From: CAVVYV01 sp963818205
Lineage (GTDB): Bacteria; Actinomycetota; Thermoleophilia; Solirubrobacterales; 70-9
NCBI GenBank assembly: GCA_963818205.1
Contig: CAWFRG010000013.1
Span: forward strand, 248,001 to 312,000
DNA length: 64,000 nucleotides
Direction: 5' to 3'
The notes beneath the pieces are model-generated. The model worked only from the letters and a program-made list of their open reading frames with translations. It had not been told where the DNA came from and ran no database searches. Made by a program: the position numbers and the translations under genes. Each line of letters begins with the position of its first letter. The first letter of the stretch is position 1. Of the stretch, positions 42,668 to 52,286 are shown piece after piece.

Positions 42668-44077
42668 TTACGCCCCTCGCCGGGGCCTTTTCGGACGCCT
42701 GGCCGGCGGCCCGGTGATCTTCTCCGGGCCCTCGCGCTTCTCCACGGGGACGTAGTCGACGTCGTGGCGGCCGGTGTAGATCTGGCGCGGACGGGCGATC
42801 TTCAGCTCCGGGTCCAGGTTCTGCTCCATCCACTGGGCGAGCCAGCCCGAGGTCCGGGGGATCGCGAAAATCACCGTGAACATGTCGGTCGGGATCCCCA
42901 TCGCCTCGTAGATCAGCCCGGAGTAGAAATCGACGTTCGGGTAGAGCTTGCGCGAGGTGAAGAACTCATCGTCGAGCGCCCGCTTCTCGAGTTCGGTGGC
43001 GATGTCGAGGAGCGGGTTGTCGCCGGTCGCCTCGAGCACCTCATCGACGTGCTTCTTGATGATCCGCGCCCGCGGGTCGTAGTTCTTGTAGACCCGGTGG
43101 CCGAAGCCCATCAGCCGCTCCTCGCGGCTCTTCACTCCCTCGAGGAAGTCCGGGATGTTCTCGGTGGTCTCGATCCGCCGCAGCATCCGGAGCACCGCCT
43201 CGTTGGCGCCACCGTGAAGCGGGCCGTAGAGCGCGGCGACGCCGGCGGCCACCGCCGAGTAGGGGTCGACGCCCGAGGAGCCGACCGAGCGGACGGCATT
43301 GGTCGAGCAGTTCTGCTCGTGGTCGGCGTGGAGGATGAAGAGGATGTCGAGCGCCTTCGCCAGCCGCGGGTCCGGCTCGAAGGTGTTCTCCATCTTGAAC
43401 AGCATCGAGAGGAAGTTCTCCGAGTAGCTGAGCTCGTTGTCCGGATAGACGTAGGGCAGGCCCATGCTGTGGCGATAGGCGAACGCGGCCAGGGTCGGCA
43501 CCTTGGCGATCATCCTGATCGCCGCCATGTAGCGCTCCTCCTCGTCGTCGATGCGCTTGGCGTCCGGGTAGAAGGTCGACAGCGCGCCGACGTTGGCGAG
43601 CAGCATCCCCATCGGGTGGGCGTCATGGCGGAAGCCTTCGTTGAACTTCTTGATGTCCTCGTGGGCGAAGGTGTGATGGGTGACGTCGTAGATCCAGCGG
43701 TCGAGTTGCGGCTGGGTGGGGAGCTCGCCGAAGATCAGCAGGTAGGCGACCTCGAGGTAGGTCGAGTGCTCAGAGAGCTGCTCGATCGGGATCCCGCGAT
43801 GCTCGAGGATTCCGTTCTCGCCATCGATGTAGGTGATCGCCGAGCGGCAGGAGGCCGTGTTGGTGAACGCGGGGTCGTAGCCCATCAGGCCGAAGTCGTC
43901 GTCGGAGGCCTTGATCTGGCGCAGGTCCATCGTCCGGATGGTCCCGTCATTGATCTCCAGCTCGTAGGTCCGGCCGGTGCGGTTGTCGGTGACGGAAAGG
44001 GTGTCGCCGCCGCCGTCCGCCCCGTCCTGCCTGGCCTTGGACTGTGCTGCTTCCTCGGGCTTCTGCTTGGTCGCCAT
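42668..44077 (-). CDS. gltA: Citrate synthase
   Basis: Condenses oxaloacetate and acetyl-CoA. 469 residues. After a 30-residue low-complexity lead (KQKPEEAAQSKARQDGADGG) the type II enzyme pattern follows: GYDPAFTNTASCRSAITYID, EGFRHDAHPMGMLLANVG, catalytic histidines in ILHADHEQNCSTN and PLHGGANEAVLRML, and MGFGHRVYKNYDPRARIIKK with the final arginine/aspartate region RTSGWLAQWMEQN. ATG 44077, five bases after AGGAGG, is preferred to the TTG one codon upstream. With aconitase and 2-oxoglutarate dehydrogenase this window holds three TCA enzymes, though as separate transcription units. Confidence 0.96.
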   Translation of the reverse strand: MATKQKPEEAAQSKARQDGADGGGDTLSVTDNRTGRTYELEINDGTIRTMDLRQIKASDDDFGLMGYDPAFTNTASCRSAITYIDGENGILEHRGIPIEQLSEHSTYLEVAYLLIFGELPTQPQLDRWIYDVTHHTFAHEDIKKFNEGFRHDAHPMGMLLANVGALSTFYPDAKRIDDEEERYMAAIRMIAKVPTLAAFAYRHSMGLPYVYPDNELSYSENFLSMLFKMENTFEPDPRLAKALDILFILHADHEQNCSTNAVRSVGSSGVDPYSAVAAGVAALYGPLHGGANEAVLRMLRRIETTENIPDFLEGVKSREERLMGFGHRVYKNYDPRARIIKKHVDEVLEATGDNPLLDIATELEKRALDDEFFTSRKLYPNVDFYSGLIYEAMGIPTDMFTVIFAIPRTSGWLAQWMEQNLDPELKIARPRQIYTGRHDVDYVPVEKREGPEKITGPPARRPKRPRRGA

Positions 44078-44145
44078 CAACCCTCCTTACACCTGCGGAT
44101 TAGCCTGCTGGAAGAAGCGAAGCTTTGTTGAGCCAGTATCGCACG

Positions 44146-44976
44146 ATGCCCTTTTCTCAATTCGACGAAACCCGGCTCCACTACGAGCTCAGCGGCGCTG
44201 GCGAGGCGCTGTTTCTCGTCCACGGCTCGTGGGTGGACGGCGGGGTCTGGGACGCCGTCGTGCCCCTGCTTTCGAGCCGATTCGAGCTGGTCAGCTATGA
44301 CCGCCGAGGCCACAGCCGAAGCTCCTCTCCGCCGGGCCAGGGCAGCATCCGGGACGATGTCGAGGACCTTGCGGCCCTCATCGAGGGCCTCGGAATGGCA
44401 CCCGCCCACGTCGCCGGCGCCTCACTGGGCGGCTCGATCGCCCTTCGCCTCGCGGCGTCGCACCCCGAGCTTCTGCGGAGCATCGCCGTCCATGAGCCGC
44501 CGCTGTTCGACCTGATCGACACCGAAACCGACAGTCCCCCCGAGATGGCCGAGCTCCGGGCCCGCCTCGCCGCGATTGCCGCCCGGCTCGAGGCGGGCGA
44601 TCACGAGGGCGCCGCACGCCAGTACTACGAGCAGCTCGACGGATCCAGCGGTGGCTGGGCGGGCCTGGACCAGGCCGACCGCCGGGTTCGGGTCCTCAAT
44701 GCCTCCACCTATCTGGACCAGTGCCTGGACCCGGATGCGCTTGGGATCGAGCTGGATAGCCTCGGCGCCTTCGATCGGCCGGCGCTTGTCACCTACGGCG
44801 ATCTGCGGCCGCCGCTGTTCAAGTGGATCACCGAGATGGTCGTCGACGCCCTGCCGGTGGCGCAGGCTGTGGAGATTCCCGGCACGGCCCACGATCCGCA
44901 GGTAACTCATCCAGACGCATACGCACGGGTGCTGACCGAGTTCGCGATCACGGCAGCTCAGGTGGAGTCGGGATAG
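44146..44976 (+). CDS. Alpha/beta hydrolase
   Basis: 276 residues. Oxyanion motif LFLVHGSWVDGG, nucleophile elbow GASLGGSIAL (serine) and C-terminal histidine in GTAHDPQVTHPDAY; the acid is likely in LVTYGDLRPP. A cap domain of about 70 residues contains the segment ARQYYEQLDGSSGGW. ATG 44146 is preferred; a TTG 21 bases upstream is possible. The 3' end including the stop is duplicated (next entry). Substrate unknown; the fold covers esterases, lipases and related enzymes. Confidence 0.86.
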   Translation: MPFSQFDETRLHYELSGAGEALFLVHGSWVDGGVWDAVVPLLSSRFELVSYDRRGHSRSSSPPGQGSIRDDVEDLAALIEGLGMAPAHVAGASLGGSIALRLAASHPELLRSIAVHEPPLFDLIDTETDSPPEMAELRARLAAIAARLEAGDHEGAARQYYEQLDGSSGGWAGLDQADRRVRVLNASTYLDQCLDPDALGIELDSLGAFDRPALVTYGDLRPPLFKWITEMVVDALPVAQAVEIPGTAHDPQVTHPDAYARVLTEFAITAAQVESG

Positions 44977-44996
44977 CCCAGGTGGAGTCGGGATAG
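44959..44996 (+). repeat. 18-bp tandem duplication of the hydrolase gene end
   Basis: CAGGTGGAGTCGGGATAG occurs at 44959-44976 and again at 44979-44996. Copy 1 supplies the last codons and TAG of the hydrolase; copy 2 ends at the base before the next ATG. Same arrangement as the repeat at 39942-40037. Confidence 0.85.
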
Positions 44997-45739
44997 ATGA
45001 TCGGAGAGGGGCGCACCCCGGCGGTCAGTTCCCGCAAGGAGCACGCGCTGGGCCTGTTCGAGGGCCTGCCCCGCCGCTATGACGCGGCGGGCGCCGCGCT
45101 CAGCTTCGGCCAGGATCCGCGCTGGCGCACGACGATGGTGGGCCTGGTCGACGCCGCGCCCGGGGACCGGGTCCTGGACGTCGCGACAGGGACCGGCATG
45201 GTCGCCGGCGCGCTCGTCCGTCGCTACGGCTGCTCGGTCGTCGGCCTCGACCAGAGCCCGCAGATGCTCTCGGGGGCCCAGGCGAAGCTCGACGCCGACC
45301 CGGAGCTCGCCGCACGGATCGAGCTCGTCCGGGGGGAGGCGGAGTCTCTTCCATTCGCCGACGGCGAGTTCGACCATCTCACCTTCACCTACCTGCTGCG
45401 GTACGTCGACGACCCCGCTGCCACGCTCCGCGAGCTGGCGCGGGTGGTGAAGCCCGGGGGCAGGATCGCGTCCCTCGAGTTCATGCTGCCCCCCAACCCA
45501 GTGGCCCGCTCCCTCTGGCACTCTATACGCGCGCGCTCATGCCCGTGCTCGGCCGGGTGATCTCGCGCGACTGGTACGAGGTCGGCCGCTTCCTCGGGCC
45601 GAGCATCACCGACCTCTACCGCCGCCTGCCCCTGGAGCGCCAGCTGGAGCTATGGCGGGCGGCCGGCATCTCCTCGGTCGAGGCGAAGGTGATGAGCCTC
45701 GGGGGCGGCGTCGTGATCTGGGGTGACCGAGATGGCTGA
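44997..45739 (+). CDS. SAM-dependent methyltransferase, UbiE/MenG-like (one frameshift)
   Basis: About 247 residues. SAM motif I DRVLDVATGTGMVAGALVRR, motif II VVGLDQSPQMLSGAQAKLD, post-I ESLPFADGEFDHLTFTYLLR, and RVVKPGGRIASLEFMLPPN. A break near 45515 separates this from the C-terminal domain ISRDWYEVGRFLGPSITDLY and ISSVEAKVMSLGGGVVIW. The YLLRYVDDPAATLRELARV segment fits UbiE/MenG quinone methyltransferases but could belong to a related small-molecule methylase. Overlaps the next gene by 17 bases, which also suggests translational coupling. Confidence 0.78.
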
Positions 45740-46529
45740 GCCTGCCGGCGCCCGCGCCCCCGAGGCGGCGCGCGCCCCCGACGCCGCGGGTCGGCTCGAG
45801 GGCCCCGCCTTCTACGCCCTGCGCGGGGGCGGCTGGCGGGACCTCGTCAACGTGCTCCACCCGCCGTACACCGCCTGGCACCTCGCCAACGTGGGGCTCG
45901 GCGCCGCCGCCGCCTCGCAGATTCATGCGGACCGGCTGATCGCGACCCTGGCGGCGTTCTTCCTCGCGGTCGGGATCAGCGCCCACGCCCTTGACGAGCT
46001 CAACGGTCACCCCCTGAAGACGCAGCTGTCCGACCGCACGCTGATCGGGATGGCGGCCGTCGCCCTGGCCGGCGCGGTCGCGATCGGCGTCGCAGGGTGC
46101 TTCATCGTCTCCTGGACGCTGGCGCCCTTCGTCGTCACCGGCGGCTTCATCGTCGTCGCCTACAACCTCGAGCTCTTCGACGGCCGGTTCCACACCGACT
46201 TCTGGCTGGCCGCCTCGTGGGGCGCGTTTCCGGCCCTGACCTCCTGGTGGGCGAACACGCTCTCGTTTGAATCCGCCGACGTCGTGGCGGCGGGGGTCCT
46301 GGTCGCGATTGGCTGCTACGGGCTCGCCCGGGTCCAGCGCCGGCTGTCCACTCCGGTGCGCCGGCTGCGACGCAGGACCGTCTCGGTCAGCGGGGAGCAG
46401 CGGCTGGACGACGGCACCGTCCTGCCGCTCTCGGTCGAGGGAATCGCGGCCCCGCTCGATGGATCCCTGCGGACGCTCTCCTGGGCGGTCGTCGCACTGT
46501 CGATCGGCCTGGTCGTACTGAGGCTCTGA
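45723..46529 (+). CDS. Conserved integral membrane protein, possible UbiA-like
   Basis: 268 residues with an alanine-rich N-terminus and about seven hydrophobic segments (YTAWHLANVGLGAAAASQ; IATLAAFFLAVGISAHALDE; GMAAVALAGAVAIGVAGCF; FVVTGGFIVVAYNLELFD; DVVAAGVLVAIGCYGLARV). The first loop contains HALDELNGHPLKTQLSDRTL, reminiscent of the UbiA metal-binding loop but without the full NDxxD repeat. Overlap with a UbiE-like gene hints at quinone or lipid metabolism. Function not assigned; GTG start after the methyltransferase end. Confidence 0.6.
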   Translation: MTEMAEPAGARAPEAARAPDAAGRLEGPAFYALRGGGWRDLVNVLHPPYTAWHLANVGLGAAAASQIHADRLIATLAAFFLAVGISAHALDELNGHPLKTQLSDRTLIGMAAVALAGAVAIGVAGCFIVSWTLAPFVVTGGFIVVAYNLELFDGRFHTDFWLAASWGAFPALTSWWANTLSFESADVVAAGVLVAIGCYGLARVQRRLSTPVRRLRRRTVSVSGEQRLDDGTVLPLSVEGIAAPLDGSLRTLSWAVVALSIGLVVLRL

Positions 46530-46551
46530 GAAAGGGCGCCGAGGGCGCTTC

Positions 46552-47088
46552 TTAGCGGCTCGGCGACGCCTCGAGGGCGGCGGTCAGCGAGGCGGCGTCG
46601 AAGGAGCCCGAGTGCATCCGCCCCCCGACGAAGAACCCCGGGGTGCCGGTGACGCCGCTGGCGAGGCCGCTGTCGACGTCTCGCTGGACCCTCGGAGCGT
46701 GAACGGAGGAGTCGAGCTCGGCGGCGAACCGCTCGGTGTCGAGGCCAAGCTCGGCGGCGTCCCTGATCAGGTCGCCGCGAGATAGGGCCGCCCGGGACTC
46801 GTACATCGCGTCGTGCATCTCCCAGAAGGCCCCCTGGGCGGCGGCGGCCTCGGAGGCCTCGGCGGCTCGCTGCGCGTCCGGATGGACGTCGCGCAGCGGA
46901 AAGTGGCGGAAGGCGAACAGCAGCCTGCCGCCGAGCTGGTCGCGGATCCGCTTCACGATCGGGTAGGCCGCGGTGCAGTAGGGGCACTGGAAATCCCCGT
47001 ACATGACCAGCTCGAGCTCGGCCCCGTCGGGGCCGTCGACGTGGTCCTCGGCTGAAAGCGGTGGCGTCAGCTCGGACAAGGTGGGCAA
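46552..47088 (-). CDS. DsbA-family thiol oxidoreductase-like protein
   Basis: 178 residues of the thioredoxin_4/DsbA type. Active site FQCPYCTAAYPIVKRI, helical insertion with FWEMHDAMYESRAALSRGD, and the cis-proline region GVTGTPGFFVGGRMHSG. There is no signal peptide (MPTLSELTPPLS), so it probably acts in the cytoplasm, unlike secreted DsbA. TTG start. Divergent from the antiporter gene with 19 bases between starts; both promoters must overlap the other gene. Confidence 0.87.
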   Translation of the reverse strand: MPTLSELTPPLSAEDHVDGPDGAELELVMYGDFQCPYCTAAYPIVKRIRDQLGGRLLFAFRHFPLRDVHPDAQRAAEASEAAAAQGAFWEMHDAMYESRAALSRGDLIRDAAELGLDTERFAAELDSSVHAPRVQRDVDSGLASGVTGTPGFFVGGRMHSGSFDAASLTAALEASPSR

Positions 47089-47107
47089 TCGTAGACTCGC
47101 CGCTCCC

Positions 47108-48695
47108 GTGAACGACGTCGAGCTCCTGATCGCCCTTGTCGGTGCCGCCGCAGTGCTGGTGTGGATCGCCGATGCGATCGCGATCCCCTATCCGATCGTG
47201 CTCGTCCTCGGCGGGCTCGGAATCGGGCTGATCCCGGCACGTACCGAGATCGATGTCCCTCCGGAGGTCTTCTTCCTCGTATTCCTGCCGCCGCTGCTTC
47301 AGTCGGCCGCCTATTACTCCTCTGCGCAGGAGCTGCGCGCGGAGCTCTGGCCGATCGCCGGGCTGGTGGTCGGTCTCTCGCTGACGACGATGGCCGCGGT
47401 CGCGGTCGTCGCCAATGCGGTGATCCCCGGACTGAGCATTGGCGAGGCGCTCGTCCTCGGCGCGATCCTTGCCCCCACCGATCCGGTGGCGGCGATCACG
47501 ACCTTCAGCCGGATCGGGGTCTCGGACCGCGTCTCGCTGCTGGTCGAGGGCGAGAGCCTCCTCAACGATGCGGTCGGCCTCGTCGCCTACAGAGTCGCGC
47601 TGGCCGCGGTTGTCTCGGGCACATTCGCCGTTGCCGATGCGGGGCTGGACCTGCTGGTCGCGGTCGTCGGAGGGGTGGGCATCGGTCTCGCGGCCGCCGC
47701 CGGGGTCGCCTACGCGATCAAGCGCCTGGACGACGTCCCGCTCTCGACCCTGCTCGGCGTGCTCGCGGCCTACTTCTCCTTCGCCGTCGCAGAGGAAGTA
47801 GGGGCGTCGGGGGTGCTCGCCGTCGTCACCGGCGGTCTCTACCTCGGCTGGCGGGCGCACGATGTCTTTGACCCCGACCTCAGGCTGAGCTCCACCGCCT
47901 TCTGGCAGGTCCTGGTCTTCATCCTGAATGCGATCCTCTTCATCCTGCTTGGCCTTCAGTTCCCGGACATCCTCGAGCGAATCGGGGACCAGCTGTCGGC
48001 CGGCGAGATCATCGGCTATGGCCTGCTCGTCTCCGGTGTGGTGATCGCGATCCGGATCGCCTGGCAGTTCCTGCCGCTCTCGCTCGCACGCATAATTCCG
48101 GCGGCCGGTAACGCCGATCCCGGCGACGATTGGCGTGAGCGGCTGCTGATCGGCTGGAGCGGGATGCGCGGAGCGGTCTCCCTGGCCGCGGCCCTGGCAT
48201 TGCCACTCGAGCTCGACTCCGGGGCACCGCTCGGTGAGCGCGACCTGATCATCTATCTGACCGTCGCCGTGATCCTCTCCACCCTGGTGATCCAGGGCCT
48301 CACCCTGCCGCCACTCGTTCGCCGCCTGGGGCTTGCCTCCCAGCAGCCCTTCGCCCCCGACGAGGCGGTGGCGCGGCTGGCGGCCGCCCAGGCGGCCCTC
48401 GACCGGCTCGAGGAGATCGAGACGAGCGCCGAACCGATCCCGGACGCAGTGCTGGAGCGCCTGCGGGAGCTCTACCAGGCCCGGTTCGCCCGCTGCGTCG
48501 CCTCCCTGACCGGCGGGGGAGGCGAGCTGCCGATCGAGAACCCGCTCGAGGGCTACCGGCACGTTCGCCAGCGATCTGATCGCAAAGGAGCGAGCCGCCG
48601 TGATCAAGCTCCGCCAGGAGGGTCGGGTCAAGGGGGACGTCTTCCGTCACATCCAGCGCGACCTCGACCTCGACGAGGCTCGGCTCCGCTCGTAG
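47108..48695 (+). CDS. Na+/H+ antiporter, CPA1 family (one frameshift)
   Basis: About 529 residues with some twelve membrane helices. Family motifs: PPEVFFLVFLPPLLQSAAYY, EALVLGAILAPTDPVAAITT (ion-site aspartate in PTDPVA), VEGESLLNDAVGLVAYRVAL (second aspartate in LNDAVGLV), and GMRGAVSLAAALALPLE. A cytosolic tail follows from about residue 420, with a break near 48560; it ends VKGDVFRHIQRDLDLDEARL, a tail typical of NhaP/CPA1. GTG 47108 (VNDVELLIALVG) is chosen since a hydrophobic helix starts right after it. Likely exports sodium or potassium for proton. Confidence 0.9.
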
Positions 48696-48900
48696 CTGGC
48701 CATCACGCGCAGAGTCACCGGCCGGGCGGCGCGTGGACGGCTCAGGTGCTGATTCGCGCGGGCGGCCGCAGGGTCATCCGCAGGGTCGGGTGCGGCCGGC
48801 TGCATACGCACCCTCGGACGGGCGCCGGCGCATGACCGGCGAACAGCAGCCCGAGGCGACCCCCGGGCGGCCGCCGCCTGAGCTGGTCGCCGATCCTCAG

Positions 48901-49848
48901 CTAAGTCTGTTCGGCCGTTGCGATCGGTTCGACGTCGAAGTGGGTGATCCGCCGGAAGTCGCGGAGCCGCTCCTCGATCTCCTCGGTGGTCAGCGAGCGG
49001 ACCCGCTCGGTGCCGAAGTCCTCGACGTTGAACGAGGCGAGCACCGAGCCATAGGCCATCGCCTGGCGGAGGGCGGTGGCGTCGTTTGGGCCGGTGCCGT
49101 CCGCGCGGCGCCCGTCGAGGTAGCCGAGGAAGCCTCCCGCGAAGCTGTCGCCGGCGCCGGTCGGGTCGCGGACGTCCTCGAGCAGGAAGCCCGGGATCGC
49201 GAAGAAGCCCTCTTCGCTGAAGAGCGCGGCGCCGTACTCGCCCCGCTTGGCCACCACCACGCTGGGGCCCATCGCGATCAGCGCCCGGGCGGCCCGGGCG
49301 AGGTTCGGCTCCCCGGTCAGCATCCGGATCTCCGCGTCGTTGAGGAGCACGCAGTCGACCTCGGCGATCGCCGCGACCAGCGATTCGCGCTCTGTCTCGA
49401 TCCAGAGGTTCATCGAGTCGAGCGCCGAGAAGCGGGCGGCGGACTCGCTGCGGACCCGCCGCTGGAGCTCCGGCTGGATGTTGCCGAGGAAGAGCATCTC
49501 GGCGGCGCGTGAGGCGGCGGAGAGCTTCGGGTCGAAGTCGGCGAAGACGTTTAGCTGGGTGTCGTCGGTGTGGGCGAGGTTCATGTCGTACTCGTAGTGA
49601 CCGCGCCAGAAGAAGGTCTTGCCGCCCTCGACCCGCTCGATGTCATCGGTGTTCACCCCTCGCCCCTCGAGCACCCCGAGCTCGTCGGGGCCGAAGTCCT
49701 CCCCGACCGGCCCGACCACCCCGACCTCGGTGAAGAAGCTCGCGGCCAGGGAGAAATGGACGGCGGAGCCGCCGAGCATGCGGTCGCGCTCCCCGAAGGG
49801 AGTCCGCACCGAGTCAAACGCGATTGAGCCGACGGCAGTGAGTGACAT
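48901..49848 (-). CDS. PfkB family carbohydrate/adenosine kinase
   Basis: 315 residues of ribokinase fold. N-terminus SLTAVGSIAFDSVRTPFGER, substrate region MLGGSAVHFSLAASFFTEVG, CVLLNDAEIRMLTGEPNLAR, and the PfkB signature with catalytic aspartate DPTGAGDSFAGGFLGYLDGR. The pattern with FFTEVGVVGPVGEDFG and a deep GGSAVHF loop resembles adenosine-kinase-like members, but the sugar or nucleoside is not settled. The next gene on the other strand starts 26 bases away. About 200 bases on its 3' side hold nothing recognised. Confidence 0.87.
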   Translation of the reverse strand: MSLTAVGSIAFDSVRTPFGERDRMLGGSAVHFSLAASFFTEVGVVGPVGEDFGPDELGVLEGRGVNTDDIERVEGGKTFFWRGHYEYDMNLAHTDDTQLNVFADFDPKLSAASRAAEMLFLGNIQPELQRRVRSESAARFSALDSMNLWIETERESLVAAIAEVDCVLLNDAEIRMLTGEPNLARAARALIAMGPSVVVAKRGEYGAALFSEEGFFAIPGFLLEDVRDPTGAGDSFAGGFLGYLDGRRADGTGPNDATALRQAMAYGSVLASFNVEDFGTERVRSLTTEEIEERLRDFRRITHFDVEPIATAEQT

Positions 49849-49873
49849 TGGCGTGCCGAATATCCTTCGCCGG

Positions 49874-50822
49874 GTGAAGGCTATTCAGATCGAGGAATTC
49901 GGCGGGCCCGAGGTGATGAAGCTGGTCGAAATACCTGACCCAGAGCCGAGCGACGGCGAGGTCGTGGTCGACGTTGCTCGCGCCGGGATCAACTTCGGCG
50001 ACACCCATATCACTCATAACGAGTACCTGGCCCAGCAGGACCTGCCGCTTGTGCCGGGTGGCGAGATCGCCGGCACCGACCCCGATGGACGCCGGGTCGC
50101 GGCGATGCTGGCAAACGGCGGCTACGCCCAGAAGGTGGCTGTGCCGGAGGCTTGGCTGGTCCCGCTTCCCGACGGGGTCAGCGACGAGCAGGCGGCCGCG
50201 GTATTGGTTCAGGGGGTAACCGCCCACGCGCTGCTCCACTACTGCGCCCACGTCGAAGAAGGTGAGACCGTCGTTGTCGAGGCCGCCGCCGGCGGCACCG
50301 GCAGCCTCGCGGTCCAGCTCGCGAAGCGGGCCGGCGCAAAGGTGATCGCACTCGCCTCGAGCGAGGAGAAGCGGGAGCTGTGCCGAGCGACTCGGCGCCG
50401 ACGCAACCGCGGACTCGCTCGCCGATGACCTCAAGGAGGCGATCCTCGAGGCGAACGGCGGGGAGCGGGTGGACGTCGTCCTCCACATGAGCGGCCCCGG
50501 CTTCGAGCCCGAGCTCCGCTCCCTCGGAATGCTCGGGCGGATCGTCGTCTTCGGCAACGCCGCGCGGCACCCGAATGAGGTGGAGACCAACTATCTCCTC
50601 CAGACCTCGAAGTCGGTGATCGGCTTCTGGCTGGTGCCGCTGATCGCCCGTCGGCAGGACCTGGTCCGGTCGATGACCGCCGAGCTGTTCGAGGCGGTCG
50701 CCAACGGGGAGCTCGAGGTCGTGATCGGCGACGTCTATCCGCTGAGCGAGGCGGCGCGCGCGCACACGGAGATGAGGGAGCGGCGCACCAGCGGCAAGCT
50801 GCTCCTCGATCCATCGGCGTGA
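49874..50822 (+). CDS. Zinc-free quinone oxidoreductase/MDR-superfamily NADPH reductase (one frameshift)
   Basis: About 315 residues. Start MKAIQIEEFGGPEVMKLVEI, conserved VDVARAGINFGDTHITHNEY, GGEIAGTDPDGRRVAAM, nucleotide motif VVEAAAGGTGSLAVQLAKRA, and end HTEMRERRTSGKLLLDPSA. A break near 50385 lies in the Rossmann region. No zinc-binding cysteines are present, so it is of the NADPH:quinone oxidoreductase (QOR) type. The stop overlaps the helicase GTG (GTGA), so these two are co-expressed. Confidence 0.87.
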
Positions 50823-52246
50823 GCGAAGAGACAAAGGTCACGGGCTTCGGCGAGCTCGGGCTCTCCGACTCAATCCTTCGGACGCTTGACGAGCTCGGCT
50901 ACGAGCAGCCGACACCGATCCAGGCGCAGGCGATCCCAGAGCTGCTCGCCGGCCACGACGTGATCGGCCAGGCCCAGACGGGAAGCGGCAAGACCGCGGC
51001 CTTCGGGCTGCCGATGCTCGAGTACCTCGACGCCGGCAACGCCGAGACCCAGGCGTTCGTGCTCACCCCGACCCGGGAGCTCTGCATCCAGGTGACCCAG
51101 GCGATGCGCGCCTACGCCGAGCACCTCGAGGGCGTCGAGATCGTCGCCGTCTTCGGCGGCGCCCCGATCCGCGAGCAGCAAGCCCGGCTCCGTCACCCCG
51201 CCCAGGTGGTGGTCGCCACGGTGGGCCGGATGATGGACCTGATCTCACGCCAGTCGCTGGTGCTGACCGCGGCCCGCTACGTGGTCCTCGACGAGGCCGA
51301 CGAGATGCTCGACCTGGGGTTCATCGAGGACGTCGAGAAGATCCTCCGGCTCTGCCCCAGTGGCAGGCAGACGGCGCTGTTCTCGGCGACGATCCCGGCA
51401 CCGGTCGCCCGCCTTGCGGAGCAGTACATGTACGACCCGGTGACGATCCGGGTGACGCCCCGGAAGCTCACCGTGGATTCGGTCGAGCAGGCCTATGTGA
51501 TGGTCGAGCCGCGGAACAAGCTCGAGCGTCTGGTCGAGGTGCTGAAGGCGGAGGAGCCCGAGCAGGCGATCATCTTCTGCCGGACCAAGATCGGCGCGGC
51601 GAGGCTCGGCGACCAGCTCGCTGACCGCGGCCTCCGCGTTCGGGCGCTGCACGGCGATCTCACCCAGGGTCAGCGCGACGGGGTGATGATCGCCTTCAAG
51701 GAGCACAAGATCCCGCTGCTGGTGGCGACCGACATCGCCGCCCGCGGCCTAGACATCGAGCACGTCACCCACGTGATCAACTACGACCTGCCCAACAACC
51801 CCGAGATCTACGTACACCGAATCGGCCGCACCGGCAGGGTGGGCCGCACCGGGCGGGCGATCACCTTCGCGACCCAGAAGCAGGCCGGCGATCTGAAGAC
51901 GATCGAGCGGGTGGTCAAGGTCCCGATCGGCGAATGGGAGCCGCCGGAGGAGCGCCTCCAGCACGCGCCGCCGCCGCGCCATCGCGAGGAGCCGGTCGAG
52001 GCCACCGACGGGGTCGTGAAGCTGTTCGTCAATCGCGGCCACAGCGGGGGGATCGCCGAGGAGGACCTGCGCTGGGCGCTGGTCGAGGGGGCGGTGATCC
52101 CAGAGGATTCGATCCGCTCGATCCGGGTGCTCGACCGCTTTTCCTTCGTCGAGCTGGGCGCGGAGGATGCGGAGCGCGCCGTCTCATACCTCGACGGCAC
52201 GAAGCTGAGGGGGAAGCAGATCAGGATGGAAGTGGCCCGGTCGTAA
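50819..52246 (+). CDS. DEAD-box ATP-dependent RNA helicase with DbpA-type C-terminal domain
   Basis: 475 residues. Q motif SILRTLDELGYEQPTPIQAQ, Walker A AQTGSGKTAAFGLP, PTRELCIQV, DEAD box VLDEADEMLD, SAT in LFSATIPAP, and motif VI YVHRIGRTGRVGRTGRA. The final 75 residues (VVKLFVNRGHSGGIAEEDLR to LRGKQIRMEVARS) form the DbpA RNA-binding RRM-like fold, which recognises structured RNA in ribosome assembly or decay. It could be DeaD/CsdA- or DbpA-like. Expressed with a quinone oxidoreductase gene. Confidence 0.92.
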   Translation: MSEETKVTGFGELGLSDSILRTLDELGYEQPTPIQAQAIPELLAGHDVIGQAQTGSGKTAAFGLPMLEYLDAGNAETQAFVLTPTRELCIQVTQAMRAYAEHLEGVEIVAVFGGAPIREQQARLRHPAQVVVATVGRMMDLISRQSLVLTAARYVVLDEADEMLDLGFIEDVEKILRLCPSGRQTALFSATIPAPVARLAEQYMYDPVTIRVTPRKLTVDSVEQAYVMVEPRNKLERLVEVLKAEEPEQAIIFCRTKIGAARLGDQLADRGLRVRALHGDLTQGQRDGVMIAFKEHKIPLLVATDIAARGLDIEHVTHVINYDLPNNPEIYVHRIGRTGRVGRTGRAITFATQKQAGDLKTIERVVKVPIGEWEPPEERLQHAPPPRHREEPVEATDGVVKLFVNRGHSGGIAEEDLRWALVEGAVIPEDSIRSIRVLDRFSFVELGAEDAERAVSYLDGTKLRGKQIRMEVARS

Positions 52247-52247
52247 G

Positions 52248-52271
52248 ACGGCTTCGCCACAAGGTCGCGGC
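52248..52271 (-). repeat. Dispersed intergenic repeat, module 2 copy on minus strand
   Basis: Read on the minus strand: GCCGCGACCTTGTGGCGAAG followed by CCGT. This matches the module 2 words at 24832 and 33247. It lies between the helicase stop and the converging response-regulator stop. Confidence 0.65.
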
Positions 52272-52286
52272 TGCGGGCAGCGTCAG

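Noticed and set aside
46530..46551. Short stem GCGCC-GAG-GGCGC between convergent membrane-protein and DsbA-like genes as a terminator
   Set aside because: Only five strong pairs with wobble flanks; too weak to annotate although the position is right.
48696..48900. Possible short gene starting MTGEQQPEATPGRPPP at 48831
   Set aside because: The frame runs antisense into the PfkB kinase gene without a stop, has proline-rich composition expected from GC-rich non-coding DNA, and no ribosome site.
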